DNA of 64,000 nucleotides. Origin: Gryganskiella cystojenkinii (taxonomy: Eukaryota > Mortierellomycota > Mortierellomycetes > Mortierellales > Mortierellaceae). The DNA lies in assembly GCA_015852425.1 (NCBI GenBank), contig JAAAIG010000062.1, forward strand, positions 16,374-80,373, read 5' to 3'. Every line of letters begins with the position of its first letter. Positions within the stretch are counted from its first letter, which is position 1. The notes under the pieces are model-generated. The model saw only the letters and a program-made list of their open reading frames with translations, was not told where the DNA came from and did no database searches. The position numbers and the translations under genes are program-made. Below, in pieces: positions 34,468 to 45,648 of the stretch.

Positions 34468-36932
34468 AGTTGTTGATGTGTTAAAATGAGTTTGGTGCTT
34501 GTTGCTGATGGCGATGAGTTATTGATGGAGCTGAGAAGAGAGAAAAGAAAGAGAGACAGTGAGAGCGAAAAAAGGGTTGTGAACGTGGAGAGAACACAGA
34601 AGAGGAAGTGGCGGATAAACACACTCTTTTAATCTTTCAGATCGTACAAAAGAAAAAAAGCCGATCGGTGACGAAGCAATTGAGCACGCAGCACGCAGCA
34701 CGCAACCCTGTCGTGTCTTTGATCTCTTGTTGATTTTTGCGCCCACTCTTTGGCACGCGCCGTAACGTCTCTCTGCTTTCGGCAGATATGACAACATCGA
34801 TCTTTGGCAGAACAGCGCTTCCGAGCCAAGGAGAGAGACCAAGGACTACTTTGTGGCAACACATCGGCGTTCGCTGAAACGTGATCTTTCTCAGCACAAA
34901 GTCAAACGGCAAGAAGCGCCTTCACAGAAAAAAAAAAAAAAAAACCAAGCCCAGACCATTCTTAACTGTGCTCCATACCAAACAAGTGTTTGGACACTGG
35001 TTTGGACTGCAATGACGACGTTGATGTTGGCTCAATTGTCTAAATACAGATTTCATTTTTTTCCTTTTCAAGAGCATGCTCGCTCAGGCAAAAGAGGTTT
35101 CGCCTCTATCCTTTTGACAAACAACTCTTTCCACCCCACGCTCAACAGCACTGACCGCTAAAATTTTTATCCATGAACTTCTTGGGTGATTGCGCAGATC
35201 AAGTGATTGACGGTCTCATTCCTTCGACATCGCTACAAAACAAAAAGAAGCTCTTTGTCCGGGAATTGAACCCGGGTCTTCCGCGTGACAGGCGGAGATA
35301 CTCACCACTATACTAACAAAGAATGTTCAGATATCGGGTTCTATTCTTGGTCCTTTTTCTACGCATTTTTGAGTCCGTTGTTTCCGTGCAAAGATACCAT
35401 TATTTCCTAGCAAAGTATGGATATTGGTGGCGTTTTTTTTTTTTTTTTTTTCACCTTCATCAGCAAAATTGAACGAGCAATAGTCGGTTGCATACGATCG
35501 GAGCACTATTGAATTTTGAGTGTGTGAAAAAAAGGACAAATAGCAGACGCCGTCTAAAGGAGCACAACGTATAGTCACAGTCGTTTTTGGCTTGACAAGC
35601 CTGTGATTGTCGCTATCCATTGACGTGGTAAAAAGGATGGTGATTTGGTGGAGGAAAAGACCTTCGTGAGGATAAGAAGTAATCAGCAGAGTGAGGAAGA
35701 GCAACGAAGTCAAGATGAGCATCCTCGGATGCAAAAGCATCAATTTTCTCATTAGAGCCCGAGGGGACGCAGAAGTGGATCATTTGTCGACGGCTGCCGA
35801 GTTATTTGAAAACCTCTCACACGTTCCTTTTCATGATCTCCTTTGGTTTTGGTCCAAAAAAAGGTGTTTTCCATGGAAAATGTTTAAAAGGAGATGAGGA
35901 GGAAGAATATGATGAGGTTATAAAGAAGAGGCAGCTCTCTCATGTTTTCTGTACACGTTTATCGCCGTTTCGACGTTGTCTTCTCATCTTCCGAAATCCT
36001 GAAGAGAATGGGCTTTCGTCGCCCAACTCCTTCCATTTCTTCTTCCCCCTATGTCAAACTTTCGGTCATCATGTGCGTCCCTCGACGACTATTCGAAAGA
36101 TCGTGTCCGTTGATGCATATCTCGTAGCAAGGGCTAAAAAAAAAGAACCTCTGAGCGGCACCCCGAACTCTTTGTTTTCTTTCCTTGGTCATTTTTCCGC
36201 TTTTTCTCGTCTTGTCCGTGCATAAATTACGCGTGAAAAAAAAAATGAAAAAAAAAATGTTTCGAAAAACAGGGGGCCGTACGGCTTTGCCCATTTTATT
36301 CTTTTTTAGAAAAATGAAAGAAAAAGGAGTGTTGAGCTCTTCGCTATTTGACAAAAGAAAATAACCTTGGTCAATCTTCACCACCTAGCATCGTTCGACT
36401 ACATATACTATGAAAGCAGACAAAAAGATGTCTTGGCATGTTTGAAAAGTATAACGGGTAAGATGAGAGATGATTCGAAAAGTATGATCGATCAAACTCA
36501 CAACACAAGTCGCACTGGGCTGCCGCATGACAGACGAGTAGGACATCAGAACTAGAAAGTGAGAAGGGAATACTACCGGAAAAAACCAGAGGGGGGGAGT
36601 GAGAGGTAACAGCTTGAGCGGACGGTCGGCGGACGAAAAAAATTTGGGCAGTAGGCACAGAAGTGCCGAAAAGGATTCTTGTGCAGCATCAGACAAGAGG
36701 AAGGACAACATGAGAACGGATGACGGGGCAGAGTGATAGGATAAGAAAATAGGCCGGTCAGACATACAGAGAGGCAGATATCGAGGCAGACGGAGAGGTA
36801 GGGAGGCACAAAGGACGCGGAGTCCAGCAAGAGTCAAGACGGCGGGGAAGAGGCAGGCAGACAAGACGGCACGGGAAAGCAGACAAGGGTAAGGGTAATA
36901 CAAAACGGGCAGTGCGGTGGCATCGGAAACGA
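34468..36932. other. Gene-poor region between Rog1-like lipase and the RdRp ORF
   Basis: About 2.5 kb whose only recognised gene is the tRNA-Asp (35251-35322). The rest has A/T runs (for example 34928-34945 and 35434-35450) and a pyrimidine-rich stretch on the minus strand just after the RdRp stop (about 36600-36930). No protein gene could be supported. Confidence 0.45.
35251..35322 (-). tRNA. tRNA-Asp (anticodon GTC)
   Basis: 72-nt cloverleaf without intron. The acceptor stem TCTTTGT pairs with ACAAAGA and the discriminator base is G. The D arm carries TTAGTATAGTGGTGAGTATC (box A), the anticodon loop CTGTCAC gives GTC on the stem CCGCC/GCGG, and the T arm CCGGGTTCAATTCCCGG is box B. The body is typical of eukaryotic tRNA-Asp. 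Confidence 0.97.
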
Positions 36933-38963
36933 CTACTCCTCATACTGCCATCGATCCTCGACTTTACGAGCCTGACAGACCAATCGAATCCACTGTTCAT
37001 ATCCCAGTCGTCTCGGTTTCTTGGCCTTCTTTCCACGTCCGAGTCTCAGGTAATACCGGGTATGATGTTGATCCATGCAGGTAGGCCATTCCGCAGGTCG
37101 CTCGAATGACGGACCCAATTCCAAGAAATCAAGGTATTTGTCCAACCACTCACGTGTGGTTTTGTTCCCAGCAGCGTTCAAATAGACCCCCAACGCACGT
37201 AACCAGGCATGCTCTCTCGTGAGGTTGCCATGTTTCGGGAACAGGAGCGACAGATAACTCTCCTGAAAGGGTCGGTACGGGATCACGATTTTAGGCGCGT
37301 AGTTACCTCGCCCCCATCGCTGGTGTCGAAAATACATTCCCAGGAAGTGGATCCCCTTGAATTGTTCCGTTCCTGGTTCACTCGAATCCATGAGTCGATC
37401 CGTTGTAAACGACTTCATGCCGGACCAATCTACGTTGAACGCTTCCTTGACCACGTGCGAGAGTGCAGATCGACCCAGGAATGACCAAGACGATGGAAGG
37501 GCCATGACCATGTCGTCCCCAAGAACCTCGATCTCACATTTCTTCAGGACATCCTCGACACCGGACGCACCATTATAGATCTGGGCTTGATCGATCAGGG
37601 CCGTGTAGCCGAGTAAGAGCGTAATTATGCTCTGAACCAAGGTGTTGAAGCTGTTGCCACTGGTGGTGCCGCATCGTTTCTGCATCCGGATCCCGTCATC
37701 CCTGCAGATGACCACGTCCACCAGAGACTCATAAACGAAGGCCCAAAGAGAATCGTACTTGGGGTTCATGCCATCGCGGTACTGTCGTCTCAGGATCCGA
37801 ATCGCGGCTGAGACAAGCCATCCATCGATCGCGGCATCAAACTTCTTGGCATCAAAACAGTGGTAGATTTGATGGCGGGTCATCTTGTTGATAAAATCCT
37901 CACAACCACCATGGTACCATCCCTGACCGATATGGATCGGCCATTTCTTGTCCAGGTACGCACGCGTCAAAGGTTTCTCCAGGGCGGCCAGCATGAGATA
38001 ATCACGATGACTAAGCATCAGAATCAATCGACCCATCGAGATCGAGGACCCATCTGTATTCGCAAGTCCATATTCGTTTCTCTTGCGCTCGATTAGCTTG
38101 CCTTTGCCACCGAGTCGAGCGTCATGCGGTTGAACCCTCTGACCGGTCATCAACTTGTTCCAAGCTTCCCGAGCATCCTTCAACGCAACCGGATGAGCAT
38201 CCCTTCGTTTGCCGAGGTTCTGACGCGCATATTCCATGCCCGAAAATTTAGTACCATCGAATCGCACGTTTCCTAGGTCCTTGATCTTGGGCATCGGTAA
38301 TTTTTCGGGCAAATCCAACAGGCCTGCGACATGGTCACATGCCTTCTCGAACGAAGACTGGTATGGGATGGGCAATTCGCGGGAGCGTCGATTGAACAAT
38401 CTGAGATGATTCATCTGTACGGGCGTACAGGTGTCCACGTATTCGAAACAATCCAGGTCCAGGCTAGCGGGTAAAGGTGGGGGGAGCATATAAGAAAATT
38501 TCATGATGTAAGGGTCCCGAGAGAGATAGTCGATCGTCGAGGCCAAAGGTTTAAAGGCGGGTTTGCGGGGAAGGAACGAAAAATGAATAAACTCCTGTCG
38601 GAGCATTTTTTCCGTCGCCAGAACCTCCCGAGGAGCTAACTGTCGAGCCAAGGCAATCGGGAGAGAACGAGCCGGTCGCGCATCTTGCTTTTGTCGTCCT
38701 TGGGGTGGTCCTCCACCTTGGATTGGGACCTGAACCCGTCGGCCTTGGACTCCTTGAGTGTTTGATGAAAGAGGAAAACGTGGAGCTGGGACCGCATAAG
38801 AGCGTCTCGCACGTTGAAGGGCCTCAGCCTCACGAGCCCTCATCTTGAGTACATGAAGGCTGAGATTGGGGGCCCTGTTGTTTGGGAAAGAGCGATCGCC
38901 ATCGTAGTTGATGGCGTCATTGTTACCGCTGAGAGAGTTGCTAAAGTGCGTAGTGGATAACAT
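36933..38963 (-). CDS. Endogenous viral RNA-dependent RNA polymerase ORF (partitivirus/amalgavirus-like)
   Basis: Intact intronless frame of 676 codons that reads as a dsRNA or positive-strand RNA fungal-virus replicase core. Motif A is FDAKKFDAAID (Asp371, Asp376). Motif B is CGTTSGNSFNTLVQS (Ser435-Gly436, Asn440). Motif C is EVLGDDMVMAL (GDD 482-484). A downstream HFLGMYFRHQ (about 538-547) fits the motif D/E region. The spacing and the TSGN...T form fit the partiti-/picobirna-like (Durnavirales) group rather than mitoviruses or reverse transcriptases. The N-terminal 110 residues are Gln/Arg/Pro-rich. No capsid gene is seen next to it. Flanking DNA is ordinary fungal sequence on both sides. 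An A12 tract lies directly upstream of the ATG (38967-38978), and the frame stays open for about 27 codons further upstream. Expression and function are unknown; it could be a recent insertion or a retained host gene. Confidence 0.85.
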   Translation of the reverse strand: MLSTTHFSNSLSGNNDAINYDGDRSFPNNRAPNLSLHVLKMRAREAEALQRARRSYAVPAPRFPLSSNTQGVQGRRVQVPIQGGGPPQGRQKQDARPARSLPIALARQLAPREVLATEKMLRQEFIHFSFLPRKPAFKPLASTIDYLSRDPYIMKFSYMLPPPLPASLDLDCFEYVDTCTPVQMNHLRLFNRRSRELPIPYQSSFEKACDHVAGLLDLPEKLPMPKIKDLGNVRFDGTKFSGMEYARQNLGKRRDAHPVALKDAREAWNKLMTGQRVQPHDARLGGKGKLIERKRNEYGLANTDGSSISMGRLILMLSHRDYLMLAALEKPLTRAYLDKKWPIHIGQGWYHGGCEDFINKMTRHQIYHCFDAKKFDAAIDGWLVSAAIRILRRQYRDGMNPKYDSLWAFVYESLVDVVICRDDGIRMQKRCGTTSGNSFNTLVQSIITLLLGYTALIDQAQIYNGASGVEDVLKKCEIEVLGDDMVMALPSSWSFLGRSALSHVVKEAFNVDWSGMKSFTTDRLMDSSEPGTEQFKGIHFLGMYFRHQRWGRGNYAPKIVIPYRPFQESYLSLLFPKHGNLTREHAWLRALGVYLNAAGNKTTREWLDKYLDFLELGPSFERPAEWPTCMDQHHTRYYLRLGRGKKAKKPRRLGYEQWIRLVCQARKVEDRWQYEE

Positions 38964-40090
38964 GACTTTTTTTTTTTTCCTTTTTTCGTTGGGTCCAAGA
39001 TGTTTTTCAGTGGTTTCTTGTTTGGTTGAAGTCGATGGGGATCAGGGGTGTTGTAACTTGTCTGCTAAGGCAGTCGATTGCTTAGTGGTGATAGTGATAG
39101 TGGTGGTGGTGGTGGTGGTGGTGGTGGTTGGTAGTTATTGATGGCTGCTGCTTGTTTTACTTGCTTGAAAACTCTGGAAATAGTTGCCGTGGTCGCTTAT
39201 TTTCGTTTGTCGAGGAAGGCTGGTTTCGTGTGGTTGTGGTCTTGCAGAACTTGAAGTCGAAGAACGATTGTCCACTTTCAGGGATAACAGACAACTGGAA
39301 CCTATCAATGGCAGAGAATTACAAAAAAAAAAAAGAAAGCACAGCGTCAGTCTGCTTCGTGAACGAGTCGTAGAAGAGGTCGACGAGTGTGCGAGAAGAA
39401 AAAAAGAACAAAAAAAAAAAGATATGACTGAGAGAAAAAGTAAGAATAATGGAAGGAAGGAAGGATATTAAAGACAGTAAGGATGGTAAAGGGGGGTCGA
39501 AGTGAAAAGAAGAACGAAGAAGAAAGAAGGAAAAAATGGAGAGAACAATGAGGAAAAAAAAGGAACTGATCAATTGAGACACCAAGCGTCCTTTTTTTGA
39601 GAGCAACAACGGACGCCTTTCCGTCCTAAAGCTCGCTATCTCCCTTGTTTTTGCTGTTTGCACAGGACGATTTGAGCTGCCTGCCGCAGCTTTGTTTTCC
39701 ACCCAAACAGTAATCATGGAGTTAAAAAAACGCGAGCCGAGACTTTGGAAAGCAACCATTTTTTCCATTTCATATTTCTTTGCACGCGTTCGATTGCGAA
39801 GAGGTTCACTTCTGGTCTCGCGTTTATTAAGACCTTTTTCCGTTCCCTGTAGTTAAACATTCCCCCATATTTTATTACTATTGTTGGTCCAGTTGTTCCG
39901 CTTTGGAAGGTTCACAATCGCAATCCAAAAGAACAAGAGTCAACACGAGTTTTGATTCGAGTTCGGAGTTCGGCGTACATCTCATTTGCAGTTACAGAGG
40001 ACATTCAAAGGCGAGACGCAGATGAGGGGAGGGATATTGTACAGATCATGTAGCAACAAAATCGACGCATTTGTCGTAAACACTCTTTTT
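38964..40090. other. Gene-poor region upstream of the RdRp ORF
   Basis: About 1.1 kb without a supported gene. It contains the A/T tract next to the RdRp ATG, the (TGG)9 microsatellite and purine-rich stretches (39390-39560). It also holds the 3' flank of the RING gene. Confidence 0.45.
39101..39128. repeat. Trinucleotide microsatellite (TGG)9
   Basis: Nine TGG units plus T, about 140 bp upstream of the RdRp start codon. Non-coding on both strands as far as can be seen. Confidence 0.95.
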
Positions 40091-42106
40091 TCAGTACAGG
40101 TCCTCATCTCTAGAGCCTCTGGTGGACCGACTACCGTAGATGTCTGTCGAGGGGAATGATCCCGGCAAGCTGGGTGATCCGGATGCGGACGATCCTGTAC
40201 TATCTTGCGGCGGTTGGCGAAGAGTCTCTTCCGACTCGGGCAGCAGCGATGACCGGCTACAAAAACGGACCCGGCGTGTAAAATTGCATATCCATCAATT
40301 AGTTTCAGGGGTCTTACGGTCTGCGGAACTTATGCCTCTTGCCATATCCTGCAACAGAGTCCTTACCATGTCGGACAAGTGGCACTCGTTTTCAGCCAGG
40401 GTTTGATACAATCCTCATGAAAGATGTGTTTGCACTTCAACTGGAGACAAGCATCCTGCTCCACAAATTCGTCCTTACAGACACTGCACTCGGTCTTCGC
40501 ATCTGTTAAATTTCAAAGGGAAGTTTAACCACGTTGCTGTTAGATAATCGCCTAAGAAAAATGCCGACGAAAGCCAACATGTATAGAAGCAGTATTTTAC
40601 CAAGCTCTTCCCGCGTCATCTTGTGTTGAGGTATACTGTCGATGATTTCCTCCGAGGCACCCACAGGCCCACTGCGACTGTAGAACATAAAACGAGTAAA
40701 GAGATAAGATCAGATGAGTTATCACGATACGCATAAAGTCCAAATTATAAAGGAATTCCCATCATATGTAGAGAATGCGATACGAACCTCTGCATCTCCA
40801 TCATCCGCGTGATCACATCGTCCAGTCCTCCTTGACTGAAGACATAGTCGCCCGGATTTCCTGGAAGGTTGAACAATCCTCCTCCGAAACCGGCACCCGA
40901 TCCGCCAGCCGACAGTCGCAAATCCATGCCCAGTTGAGCTAGTAGACTAAAGACATACCGTGAAAACAAAAAAAAAAGGTATTTAGAATCGCTAGCGGCG
41001 ATTTTTTTCCCTTGGCCTTTAGCATTCCGACAGGTGACTGAAGTCAGGCGCTAATTATTAGTTTTACATCCCCTGTTAACTATACTTACGTTGCTAGGGA
41101 CATGGGTGCACTCTGCATCTGTTCGTGTTCATGTTGGTGGTGATGTTGGTGGTCATCATCCGGGTCTTCCATATCAACGTCTTGGTCCTCATTCACGTTC
41201 GAATTTTGAGCCGATCGTGATCCAGACCTGGTTGTGCTTGGGCGAGGGCCGAGCTGAAAGGTGCTGATACCGAAGGGGTTGCCACCCGAGGGGAACTCTC
41301 CAGGCTGTTGTTGCAACTGTTGTTGAGTGGATCGTTGTTCTTGAGTCTGTTGTTGATCCGTTCGAGTCCGAAGGCGAGCCGGATTGGATATGGCTTGAAA
41401 GAGTTGAAACAGGTCCTCGAGGCTCACGGGTTCATGGGCCTCGTGTTCGTGTCCGTCCTCATCCTCGGGTTCGGGCTCAACAAACGTTCTCGGGTCGTTG
41501 TCCTCTTCAATCTGAGAAGAGTGAGGGATTACCAAGAACAAGATGTACCAGTGCAAATTGAGAGGGTCATCATCGATGATTAATCATCGCGTTAGAGAGG
41601 ATCATATTGACGTCTTTTTTAATATTCACACAAACACACACCCACACACACACATCCATGCATATCTGCGCCGCCTCTTTGCTATAAAACACATACACAC
41701 CGAAACACAACTTAAAACGAACAGCAAGGTGATTACCTTTTCGACAAACTCGCTGTGACAGTGTGGACACATGGGATCAGGCACCAACATTGGGGTCATC
41801 TCTGCAGCGCACTACATAATGAAAACAATAAAAAGCAAAGTCAGTTTAATGCCCAGCCATGCAAAAAATGACACGTTCATGATGCGGAGTTGGGTGTGTC
41901 TCGAAACGTAATGACAAAGAAAGAATGGCGGTGGGGTGGTGGCATCCTGTGTGGCAGTATATCCCCCCCTCCCCCTGAACAGTGAGAATGTCAATCATCT
42001 CGATGTAGTCCTTTTCGCAATGAAGCCTTGCCTGATGACACCAGTACTGATGGCGTGAAGGGGTTGTGGTAGTGTTGGCCGTAGTAGCCGGGGCAGGTGT
42101 GGCCAT
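40091..42106 (-). CDS. Zinc-ribbon/RING-H2 E3 ubiquitin ligase (RNF115/RNF126-like)
   Basis: Cytosolic E3 ubiquitin ligase. Seven exons: 42106-42032, 41811-41737, 41511-41090, 40946-40788, 40677-40601, 40502-40367 and 40256-40091, giving 369 residues. The N-terminal zinc ribbon has C23-x2-C26 and C40-x2-C43 (WCHQC, MCPHC). The middle is Gln/His/acidic and disordered, then comes the conserved ASEEIIDSIPQHKMTREEL segment. The RING-H2 has C275, C278, C293, H295, H298, C301, C312 and C315 (CSVC, CKHIFHEDC, CPTCR). The first intron starts with GC, not GT (CAG/GCAAGG), and ends in TAG. Only this join produces the second zinc-ribbon Cys, so the GC-AG intron is well supported. The tail is Ser-rich and ends RDEDLY. 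Family members use the ribbon to bind ubiquitin or BAG6. Confidence 0.92.
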
Positions 42107-42490
42107 AGTTCTTGCGCTGATGGGGACGGGAGGGCTGATTCTTTTGTTGAGTGGTGAGTATCCTTGAGGGTCCTGTTTATTATTGTATTTTAGTTTTGTT
42201 CCTGAGCACGGGGTGAATGGGAGCTGCGCTGCTGGTTCGGAAGGGAAATGTAAAGGGATTGGAGTAACGAATTCAAAGAAGAGAGACAGAGAGGGAGGAG
42301 GAAGAGAGAAAGAGAAAGAGAGCGAAGGGGAGGCAACAGAAAAGGATATGTGTGGAGGAGAAGAAGGAAAAGGAAAGGAGAAATGAAAAGACAAGGATGA
42401 TGAACGTGACTGCCTTTAAACCTTCGCAAATCAGCCAGAGGCACGCAGCGAGGGAGCTTCCTTTTCTTCATTGTCTCTTGTCTAATTCTC
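42107..42490. promoter_or_regulatory. Divergent promoter of RING E3 and ferroportin genes
   Basis: 384 bp between divergent start codons, with a GA-rich tract (about 42275-42380) on the plus strand. No TATA box is evident. Confidence 0.45.
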
Positions 42491-44990
42491 ATGTCTCTTT
42501 CATTCCCTCCCATGACATTGTCTTCTTCACACTCACAACCCTACTCACCCTCAATACCATCCCACTCATGGTCAGAACAACCCCTTCTTATCAGAGACAC
42601 TTCTTCGTCTGCTCCACCCACGCGTCTTTATTCCTCCGCAACAAGTCCGACCTCCGATCCAACTCCTCCTCCTCCATCACTCGATAGCACCCCTGTATCG
42701 GTGATCTCACCTGATGACGATCCACCAGCCACGTTGCCTTCACTTGAACTCTATGCTGTGCATGCGCTCTGGTCAGTCTCCCCCTTTTTTGGTTTTTTTT
42801 TCTGTTTCCTCTGATCCATCTCTATCATATCTCACATGGATTTCTTCGATCGTTCTCTTCTTTGAAAAAAGTACGTTCGACGAACGTCTTTACGAGTTTG
42901 CTTCCTACTTCTTCCTCATGGAGATCTTCAAAACAACGCTGCTACCCATGTCTCTTTACGGATTCTCAACCACCGTGGCTGGGATCCTCTTCAGTACCAC
43001 GATCGGATCATTGGTTGACAGCACCCCACGGCTCTCTGGTACGTTGACAATTGTCCCGATCGAGAAAACTGATTTTTTTTTTCACTCTCCGAATCATCCA
43101 CGCCTAGGATCTTATCTAACCGCGCGTGATGTGTAAACAAATCTCCTCTGCTGTAGCTGTTCAATGGTTCCTGTTCACTCAAAAATTCATGACCGTACTC
43201 GGCTGTGTAGCCTTCTGGATCCTCCTTACTTGGTTCGATCCTTCATCGTCAACACTACAGCCGAGTTCATCAGTGTCACAACAGGACGACCTTGCTGCAG
43301 GACCGCCCCTCATCGGCATTTATCAAGGGTACTCCCTATTTGCTTTCTTGGTCCTCGTTAGTGGACTCTTGAAACTCTCGGCCTTGGGATGGTCCATCTC
43401 GATCGAGCGAGATTGGATTGTTGCCCTCTGTCAGTCGGATTCGGAAAAGTTGACAAGTAAACACAAAGATCAAGATACCACTGACGATAAATGAGTACTA
43501 TCAAGACTCTCTAAGCCAAAGAAAAAAAATCAAACAAAACTGATTGTCTCCTCTTGTGTCATTTAGAACTGAACGTGAACTTGAAGAGGATCGATCTGGG
43601 CTGCAAGCTGGTCTCGCCCTTGGTCTTTGCTGCTCTATTGACTCGGATAGACGTAGGAGGGTGCAGTTTGGTCATGGCAGGATGGTGCATGATCTCGTTT
43701 CTGAGTGAATTGATTCTTGTCCGTCGGATCTGGTTTCAATCCCCAGTTCTCTGGACACCGCGGTCAGTTCATCATGGGAAAGATCGACATATTCAAGGAG
43801 ACGGCGACTTGGATGATGAGGGTGAGGAGAATGTCGTTCGATGGTGCGAGAACCGGACTAGGAAGAGGACTCAGTCCTCTGCAGGGTCTATACTCTCAGG
43901 TCATGGCGAGCAAGACGAACAAGGGCAACCGCTGTTAGGATCGACGACGACTCGGATAACAGGAAGAAATACAAATCGATGCCAATCCAACCCCTTGAAG
44001 AGAATCTTCAAGTCCTTTAGGGAGTACTCTTTACATGTTGTCTTCTTGGGTAGGAATCCGAGGAAGCCTTTAGTAATTGGAAATTAATATTTTACTATTG
44101 ATGCCTTTCTAACAAACCGATGCTCGCAATTTCAACTGTGCATAGCCTCAATGTCCTACGCGATCATTTATATCAACATGATGAGGTAGGGGGATCCTTT
44201 ACCTTGATAGAAACGCGATGTTTGGTACTGTCAAAGCATATAACAATCATGTTTTCTCAATTTCTTCTTCATCATCTCTTTCAGTGTCTCGGGAACAATG
44301 ATAGGCTATCTTCAATGGAGAGGATTCTCAGCAGGATCGATCGCACTCTTGAAGGGTATTTGTACAGTAGCAGAGTTGCTCGGGACAATCATCATGCCAG
44401 TCCTCACTCGTTACTTGGGTCTAATTCGAGCAGGTGCCTGGTGTATCTGGCTTGAGGTTCTGACCTTGACCCCAGTCCTGTTCTCAATATATTCGAATCG
44501 CCTTCCCATCCAAGCTCTGATCTTTGGTAAGAGAAAGAGAGAAAGATCTCAAGTCGCCGTGCGTGTGCGTTCTTTTGCTATGATGCTCTTCTCACCCTCC
44601 GAACTCTGACCTTTATAAAAAATATTCTCTATCGCAGTGGGAATGGCTCTCTCTCGCATCGGTGTCTGGTCCTTTGACTTGGTAATAACTCAGACGATGC
44701 AAGAGTATATCGAAACGGATCAGAACAATGCCGGGTTATTGAACGGTTGGCATTATTCAATGATGAACGTGTTTGAGCTCGGACAGTTCTTCTTGACCAT
44801 GATCTGGACCGATCCAGAGAGCTATTTTATCCCGTGCACACTCTCGTTTGGCTGCGTCGTGGCTGGAGCCGTTGTTTATTCCGCTCAGGTGATCAAGATG
44901 CGTGGGCATCTGTTTCATTATCAAAGACTCGTCGCCTCTTCCTCCTCCAGTGCAAGCCCTGTTGTCGCGGATGAAAACGACGAAGACTAG
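42491..44990 (+). CDS. Ferroportin-like iron exporter (SLC40 family)
   Basis: Multi-spanning membrane transporter of the SLC40/ferroportin family, the only known type of cellular iron exporter. Seven exons: 42491-42771, 42872-43038, 43157-43456, 43567-44049, 44146-44185, 44285-44526 and 44638-44990, giving 621 residues with phases consistent. The N-terminal 75 residues are Ser/Pro-rich. Conserved helices include FFLMEIFKTTLLPMSLYGF, RIDLGCKLVSPLV and SRIGVWSFDLVITQTMQEY; the last is the family hallmark. The fourth exon encodes a long hydrophilic loop (about 305-400) rich in charged residues, where ferroportins have their large central loop. Plasma membrane or vacuole location cannot be told. 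The first two exons join through a weak AAAAAAG acceptor. Confidence 0.9.
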
Positions 44991-45648
44991 GCAGAAGAAA
45001 GCGCGTCGGTCGACAATAAAAGGTGCACAAAGGACAGTTCTTTTTCAACTTTGTGTTTAACGTTCAGTCCTCACTTTAATATCGTTTGTTGCACAAAACC
45101 ACATAAAATATCGCCGTGGTCCCAAGCTCATTTCCACAACCATGGAGCTCTTTTTCACTTACATGCTCTCTTTTCGATCTCCATCATTCATCATTCCCAC
45201 AGACCTCCCTTTCTATCCGTCATTGAAAAAAACAAGAGGTTTTTCTCCGTAAACGATAAAAAAAAAAAAAAAAACGTTTGAATCGATTTGGCTCACGAGA
45301 GCTTCGGTATGGAAAACTAATGGCTTCATCTCTTATGCTCATCCGAGGAAACTTCCCTTTCATGTGCAATGCTCGAGCGCATCATTTGTACATCACCGCG
45401 GACCAATGGAAAGACTGACAACGCTCTCTTCTCTTCCTGGGTTGGTCTAGACACTAGATACAGAACATACAGCACACGAGGTCGAAGACTGGTCCCTGAT
45501 CTAAAACTAGTAAGCGCTCTGGCACCTCACACGCCATCTACGCGCCACCAATTTTTCTGTTCCTGAATCAACAACTCAAAGCTGGAGGAATTCGTTCTTT
45601 ACCCTTTTCTTTTTATTCAATCGGAGGCAAGGAGCCAACAAAGGATCA
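44991..45648. other. Intergenic between ferroportin and the NACHT-WD40 gene
   Basis: 658 bp with no supported gene: the ferroportin 3' flank with AATAAAA near 45016-45022, an A17 tract (45258-45274) and the promoter of the STAND gene. Confidence 0.5.

Noticed and set aside
36885..36902. Telomere-like AAGGGTAAGGGTAA next to the RdRp stop
   Set aside because: Only two units, and the permutation is not TTAGGG. Too short to be an interstitial telomere tract.
40295..40328. A 34-nt terminal exon for the RING gene ending in TGA
   Set aside because: It is phase-consistent but gives CPTCS. The longer intron to 40256 gives the canonical CPTCR and a Ser-rich tail of 55 codons, so the latter was chosen.
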